Part shown: positions 60,171-64,000 of the stretch, one piece after another
Position numbering within the stretch: position 1 is the first letter of the stretch
Layout: every line of letters starts with the position of its first letter
Assembly (NCBI GenBank): GCA_010909165.1
Contig: MU008192.1
Coordinates: forward strand, 1 to 64,000
Direction: 5' to 3'
Source: Anthoceros angustus
Lineage: Eukaryota; Streptophyta; Anthocerotopsida; Anthocerotales; Anthocerotaceae
Length of the DNA stretch: 64,000 nt
Notes under the pieces: model-generated
What the model saw: the letters and a program-made list of their open reading frames with translations, nothing else
Databases searched by the model: none
Told to the model about the DNA's origin: nothing
Position numbers and translations under genes: made by a program

Positions 60171-61738
60171 ATTGACTCAGGAGCTAAAGCTCATGTTTGC
60201 AACAACCGGTAGATGTTTTCTACCTTCCACAAACAGAAGACTTCATTGTCAATTTTTGTAGGAGATTCCCGAGGTGTAGAGGTAAAAGGAACTGGTGAGG
60301 CTTATATACCTCTGCTTGATGGCTCCACACTGCATCTTCAGGATGTCCTGTACGTTCCTGATATGGGTAAGAATTTGCCGTCCATACGAGCTATTGCTGA
60401 AAGCCATAAGTATGGTTTTAGATTTGAAGATCAGACCTATTACATTTACTCACTATCTGATCCAGAAAGTCATGTTGCTAGAGCCGTCCTTGTCAATGAC
60501 CTTCATCAACTAGTGACCATACATAAGTCCAAGTTTAGGGCTTTACTTACAGCTATGGATGCACAGGCTCAAGTGTGGCATGCTAGGCTAGGTCACGTGA
60601 ACAGATCCAAACTTGACTTGATGTCTAACTCGTCTTGCTATCGTGAGCGTCTGCCTCCGTGCTTTAAACACCTTGCATCTTGTAGTTCCTGCATTCTGTC
60701 CAAGCAAAAAGAATTTGCGTTTAGGAACAAACAAGCCACACGTGCAAAGCAAGTATTGGAGCTGGTGCAAGCAGACATAGCCGGCAAGTTACCTGTCAAG
60801 TCCCTTGGAGGTGCTGAATATTACTTGACATTGACAGACGACTGCTCTCGTTACACATGGACTTTCCCCCTCACTTTGAAGAGTGATGTATTTGAGACCA
60901 TCTCCACATGGATCAAGATGGTACAGAGACAAATTGGTAAACCGGTGAAGTGTTTCCGCACTAATAATGGCAGAGAGCTCACAAGTCGACAGTTTGACGA
61001 ACTCTTTGAGGAGTATGGCATCACAAGGCAGCTTTCTGTTCCCTACACACAACAACAAAATGGTGTGGCAGAAAGGAAAAATCAGACCCTCATGGGAATG
61101 GTAAGAAGTATGCTTTCATGGGCTGCTCTTCCAAAGAAATTCTGGGCAGAAGCTGTGGTATGTGCTACTTACATCCTGAATAGAGTAGTGACCTCTGCTT
61201 TGCCTGGCAAAACACCTTATGAAGCCTTTTGGGGTCAGAAACCTAGTCTACTCCACTTGAAGGTGTTTGGGTCACCTGCTTTTGCTCATGTCCTTGAAGC
61301 CAAAAGGAAAAAGTTAGATAACAGAGCTCAACCTCTTATCTTCCTAGGATATTCAGAGGAGTCCAAAGCTTATAAGTTATATGACCCTACCACATCAAAA
61401 ATTACCTTGTCACGAAGTGCCACCTTCTCTGAGCTAACCTCTCCTCGTTCAGATCTTTCAGTTGCACAGCTGTATGCAACAGATCCATCTTCCACCACAC
61501 AAGACTTGTTTGCTGGCCTAGACATAGAGCACACTCAAGTCTCCTTCACTTACCCAAAGTCTGATGGTGAGGCACCTACTCCGGCTGATCTTGCTGCTGT
61601 ACAAGCAGAAGTCGATGGCCTACATGCACAGGATGTCCCACCAGCTCCACCTATGGATCACGCAGCCAAGGCGCTGAGCGTTCACCGGACGATGCAAGAT
61701 TCTAATGATCGAGATGATTTTTCAGCAGAGGAGGTTGG
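60171..61738 (+). pseudogene. Copia element C protease and integrase, pol cut by element D
   Basis: The protease site YIDSGAKAHVCNN is at about 60167-60205, followed by a TAG stop. A long open frame from 60213 then carries WHARLGHVNRSKLDLM, CSSCILSKQKEF, VQADIAGKLPVKS, YLTLTDDCSRYTWTFPL, VKCFRTNNGREL, QQNGVAERKNQ, FLGYSEESKAYKLYDP and the linker toward RT. The second catalytic residue of the D-D-E triad, normally Asp in RTDNGGE, is Asn, so the integrase should be inactive. The coding sequence is interrupted at 61738 by the LTR of element D. The 3' part of element C is not in the window. Confidence 0.9.
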
Positions 61739-61890
61739 TGTAAAAAGCGGCGGAAGCGAGAAAACTACGATAGTTAGAATAGAATGTAATCGCAATACAA
61801 AAAGATTTTAAATACTGATGTACGTGACTCTTGAGTAAACAACCCTAACTTAATTAACCTGCATTAGGTTTACCCCTACTTACTCTAACA
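61739..61890 (-). repeat. 3' LTR of copia element D
   Basis: On the minus strand it runs from TGTTAGAGTAAGTAGGGG to CCGCTTTTTACA, 152 bp with TG...CA ends. It contains a TATTTAAAATC TATA-like box and is preceded by the purine-rich AAGAGGGAG, a polypurine tract. It directly interrupts the pol frame of element C. The other LTR lies outside the window. Confidence 0.7.
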
Positions 61891-62141
61891 CTCCCTCTTA
61901 AACTAACCACGGTTAATTAGACGCGAATCCTGATAAACAAAATGCTCCACGAGAACCAGGCGAGCTGGTCTTCACGAGGAACAGTCTCCCGTTTACGCAC
62001 GCTCCAACATAACACAGTGGTGAAGCCAGCGATCCATCTCCCGCTCCGCATTAAAGCCGTCAGCTTAAGATCCATGGCGCTCCACCTTGCTGTGATCACC
62101 GCCCAGCTGCAAATTCTGCTCTTCATACTCATACGTCTAGG

Positions 62142-62504
62142 GTGTTTCCTGCTTCGACTGATCATGAGGACGAGGGAGGGTGGATTACTCTCAAGCGCTT
62201 AGGCCGTCAAGCGCGCGCTCGAGGAGGACTCCTACCAAAGACCGGGTCACCCGGCCCATTCCGGATGGATGGCGATAGGAGCTGGAAATGGGAGGGGCGG
62301 CACAACGCCGGCCAGTATATTTGCGCAGGTGGTTACCATGTAGCACTCAATGTTACCTTGACTTGGAGCAGAGTTCGTGAGGGGGAGACACTCACCCTAC
62401 CGGCACACGCTGTGGGAGAGGAAGGGAAGCAAGGGCTCCTCAATCAACTTCAGAAAGCTACAGAGCTCATGGGGCAGCTGAAAGAGAAGTATGGGCAGGA
62501 GTAG
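62142..62504 (+). CDS. Antisense ORF between RNase H and 3' LTR of element D, 120 aa
   Basis: This open frame lies on the strand opposite to element D and contains DEGGWITLKRLGRQARARGG, GDRSWKWEGRHNAGQYICAG, NVTLTWSRVREGETLTLPAH and a helical, charged end (LLNQLQKATELMGQLKEKYG). The composition is protein-like. The first residue shown by the frame is not clearly the start; an open frame without stops extends slightly upstream. Extra ORFs at this place, often antisense, are known in some plant LTR retrotransposons. No family recognised and no function assigned. Confidence 0.35.
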   Translation: MFPASTDHEDEGGWITLKRLGRQARARGGLLPKTGSPGPFRMDGDRSWKWEGRHNAGQYICAGGYHVALNVTLTWSRVREGETLTLPAHAVGEEGKQGLLNQLQKATELMGQLKEKYGQE

Positions 62505-62710
62505 GGCTGTCGAGACAGGCATACAGATGATTAGGTATGTCCCTTACGCTTCATCCATCTGATCATGTGTCATTCAAGTATACATGGCTGCAGAAGGCTA
62601 ACTGTGTCGTTGCTCGTGCAGCAAAGACAAGTCATCTGGGAGGTGCAAACTAAACTTTCATATCAGGAAGCACAAGCTTCCACCCCCTCTCCCCCTCAGA
62701 TGAGCAACTG

Positions 62711-63320
62711 TCACTCAAAATAGGCAGAATAGTCCCTCAATCCCATGCCTTCCATGTGGTAGTAGTGTTTGTATTTAGGCAGTCCTTTCGTAAGGATGTC
62801 AGCCGTGTTTTCGTCTGTCTGTACATATTCCAATTTGAGAACACCTCTGTGGACCACATCTCGGATGTAATGATGTTGCACTTCAATATGCTTAGTGCGG
62901 GCATGAAACTTGGAACTTTCAACTAATTCTAGAGCTGCAGTGTTATCGCAGAGTACAAGAGTCGGCTTCTCCTGCGGCTGGCCCAAGTCCTTGAGGAAAC
63001 TGCGTTCCCATTCAGCCTCTTTTGCTGCCTCAGTTAGGGACTTGTATTCAGCCTCGGATGAGCTGAGGGCGACAGATGCCTGCTTTTTGCAGCTCCAGGT
63101 AACAGCTGCTGTGCCAAGCAAGTAGCAATATGTGGAGAGGCTCCTTCGTGCATCGGAGTCTGAAGCCCAATCGGCGTCAGTGAAGCCCCTCAAGATAAGC
63201 TGCTTCTGCCCTGTGTTCTTGTACATGAGCCCGTATTTGTGTGTACCTTTGAGATAACGGAATATTCTCTTACTTGACCACCCAAAGGCACCGGGTGGAG
63301 TTCTCTAAGCTAAACTGGCA
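62711..63320 (-). pseudogene. Copia element D RNase H
   Basis: The frame at 63226-62711 has RGFTDADWASDSDARRSLST, ASVALSSSEAEYKSLTEAAK, VLCDNTAALELVESSKFHAR, TKHIEVQHHYIRD and VQTDENTADILTKGLPKYKH, and ends in a normal stop. The acidic catalytic residues of RNase H (Asp, Glu, Asp) are intact. The junction with RT at about 63.25-63.33 kb has at least one frameshift (LKGTHKYGLMYKN appears in the correct context). The gene is probably dead, although the domain is well kept. Confidence 0.9.
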
Positions 63321-64000
63321 TCACAAGATAATCGTATGTCGTCGTGTCCAATTGGCGACAAATATCAAAGACCCAACGGCATGCCTGTAAGGTATATCTT
63401 GCATGTCCAGTTTTTCTGCTTGCGACTGAGGGCACTGGTATTTAGTCAGCTTCGTCCCTGCAGCATAGGGTGTGGTAGCTGGCCTAGCTTCATCTAGGTT
63501 AAACTTCCTGAGAATTTCGTTGATATACTTGTACTGGTGAATGAATAACAGGCCTTCTGCCCTTACACGGAGGAGTTGGATTCCTAAGCAGAATTTGAGC
63601 TCCCCTATGTCTTTCATGTCGAATCTGCTGCTGAGTTTGTCTTTTACAGATGCTAACAGCCCTTGGTCGTTTGTGGCAAATATTACATCATCCACATAAA
63701 GAGCCAAGATGACGATGGATGCTCCATGTGTGAGCTTGTACACATTACTGTCAGCTGCATTCTGGACAAAGTTAATGCTGAGCAGGTATAAGTGCATTGT
63801 TATGTACCAAACGCGCCCACTTTGATTAGGCCGTAGATACATTTCAGGAGCTTTAACACTTTGTCTGCATGTTGCTTGTCCTCATATGCTTCAGGCTGCA
63901 GCATGTACAGCTCTTCTTCGAGAGCACCATACAAGAATGCAGTGCAGACATCCATCTGCTGTAAATCCAGGTCGAACTCAGCAGCATAGGCAAGAAGAAT
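63321..64000 (-). pseudogene. Copia element D reverse transcriptase, cut by window end
   Basis: The frame at 63842-63321 contains VILALYVDDVIFATND with the catalytic YVDD, RFDMKDIGELKFCLGIQL, YINEILRKFNLDEARPATTP and YRHAVGSLIFVANWTR. Upstream, 64000-63850 gives AYAAEFDLDLQQMDVCTAFL, YGALEEELYMLQPEAYEDKQ and CIYGLIK, the earlier RT blocks, in a frame that breaks near 63845. The domain order and sequence identify copia RT. The 5' part of the element lies beyond the window. Confidence 0.9.

Larger units (their letters stand above)
61739..64000 (-). mobile_element. Ty1/copia element D, inserted in reverse into element C
   Basis: 3' LTR at 61739-61890, then about 820 bp containing an antisense ORF, then RNase H and RT on the minus strand running past the window end. 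Its RT and RNase H are the best-preserved pol segments in the window, so it is the younger insertion. A second purine-rich tract (GAGGGGGAGAGGGGG on minus, about 62685-62700) lies just after the RNase H stop. The 3' LTR boundary might therefore be there instead, with the 61.7 kb LTR belonging to another insertion. Confidence 0.7.

Noticed and set aside
63321-64000. Integrated pararetrovirus (RT with YVDD)
   Set aside because: The RT is followed by copia-type RNase H ending in ADILTKG, and the neighbouring elements have integrase before RT; no movement or coat protein was seen.

Overview
This window is nuclear DNA from a streptophyte plant. The evidence is spliceosomal introns of about 80-300 bp, a plant-type STT3A, a clock pseudo-response regulator (PRR) with a CCT domain, and Ty1/copia elements primed by initiator-Met tRNA. 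The PRR keeps an Asp that flowering-plant PRRs replace, and there are relics of protein families rarely seen in angiosperms. Together these suggest a non-seed land plant (bryophyte or lycophyte) or a close algal relative. That placement is an inference; the species cannot be fixed from the sequence.

Layout: 1-16.3 kb is old nested LTR retrotransposon DNA. It holds a minus-strand Ty3-like leader/gag, a copia element with both LTRs (2.1-10.46 kb), a second gag-like region (10.5-13.5 kb) and a truncated copia (13.8-16 kb). From 16.3 to 20.1 kb there are C-rich satellite arrays and one unexplained ORF.

The island at 20.2-36.5 kb carries five genes on strictly alternating strands: an F-box gene (-), STT3A (+), an INTS5-like Integrator subunit (-), the beta subunit of protein geranylgeranyltransferase I (+) and a PRR (-). 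Splice sites could be placed by reading frame for all exons of four genes and for most of INTS5. F-box/STT3A and INTS5/GGB are head-to-head with short shared promoters. GGB and PRR end tail-to-tail 102 bp apart. The proteins act in unrelated housekeeping processes (N-glycosylation, snRNA/mRNA 3' processing, prenylation, ubiquitination) plus the circadian clock, so no operon-like joint pathway is implied.

From 37.5 to 49.2 kb there are decayed genes of unusual mobile-element type: two relics of an N6/N4-type DNA methyltransferase and one relic of a putative transposase-like family with IDGMD, QLDN and VGHTH motifs. Between them lie tandem duplications and a GCATGC-centred GC-rich satellite. 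From 49.9 to 52.4 kb there are nested tandem repeats, and 52.4-56.5 kb is pyrimidine-rich DNA without a recognisable gene. From 56.6 to 64 kb three copia elements are stacked: a truncated one (+), one joined through a shared LTR (+), and one inserted in reverse orientation into the pol gene of the second.
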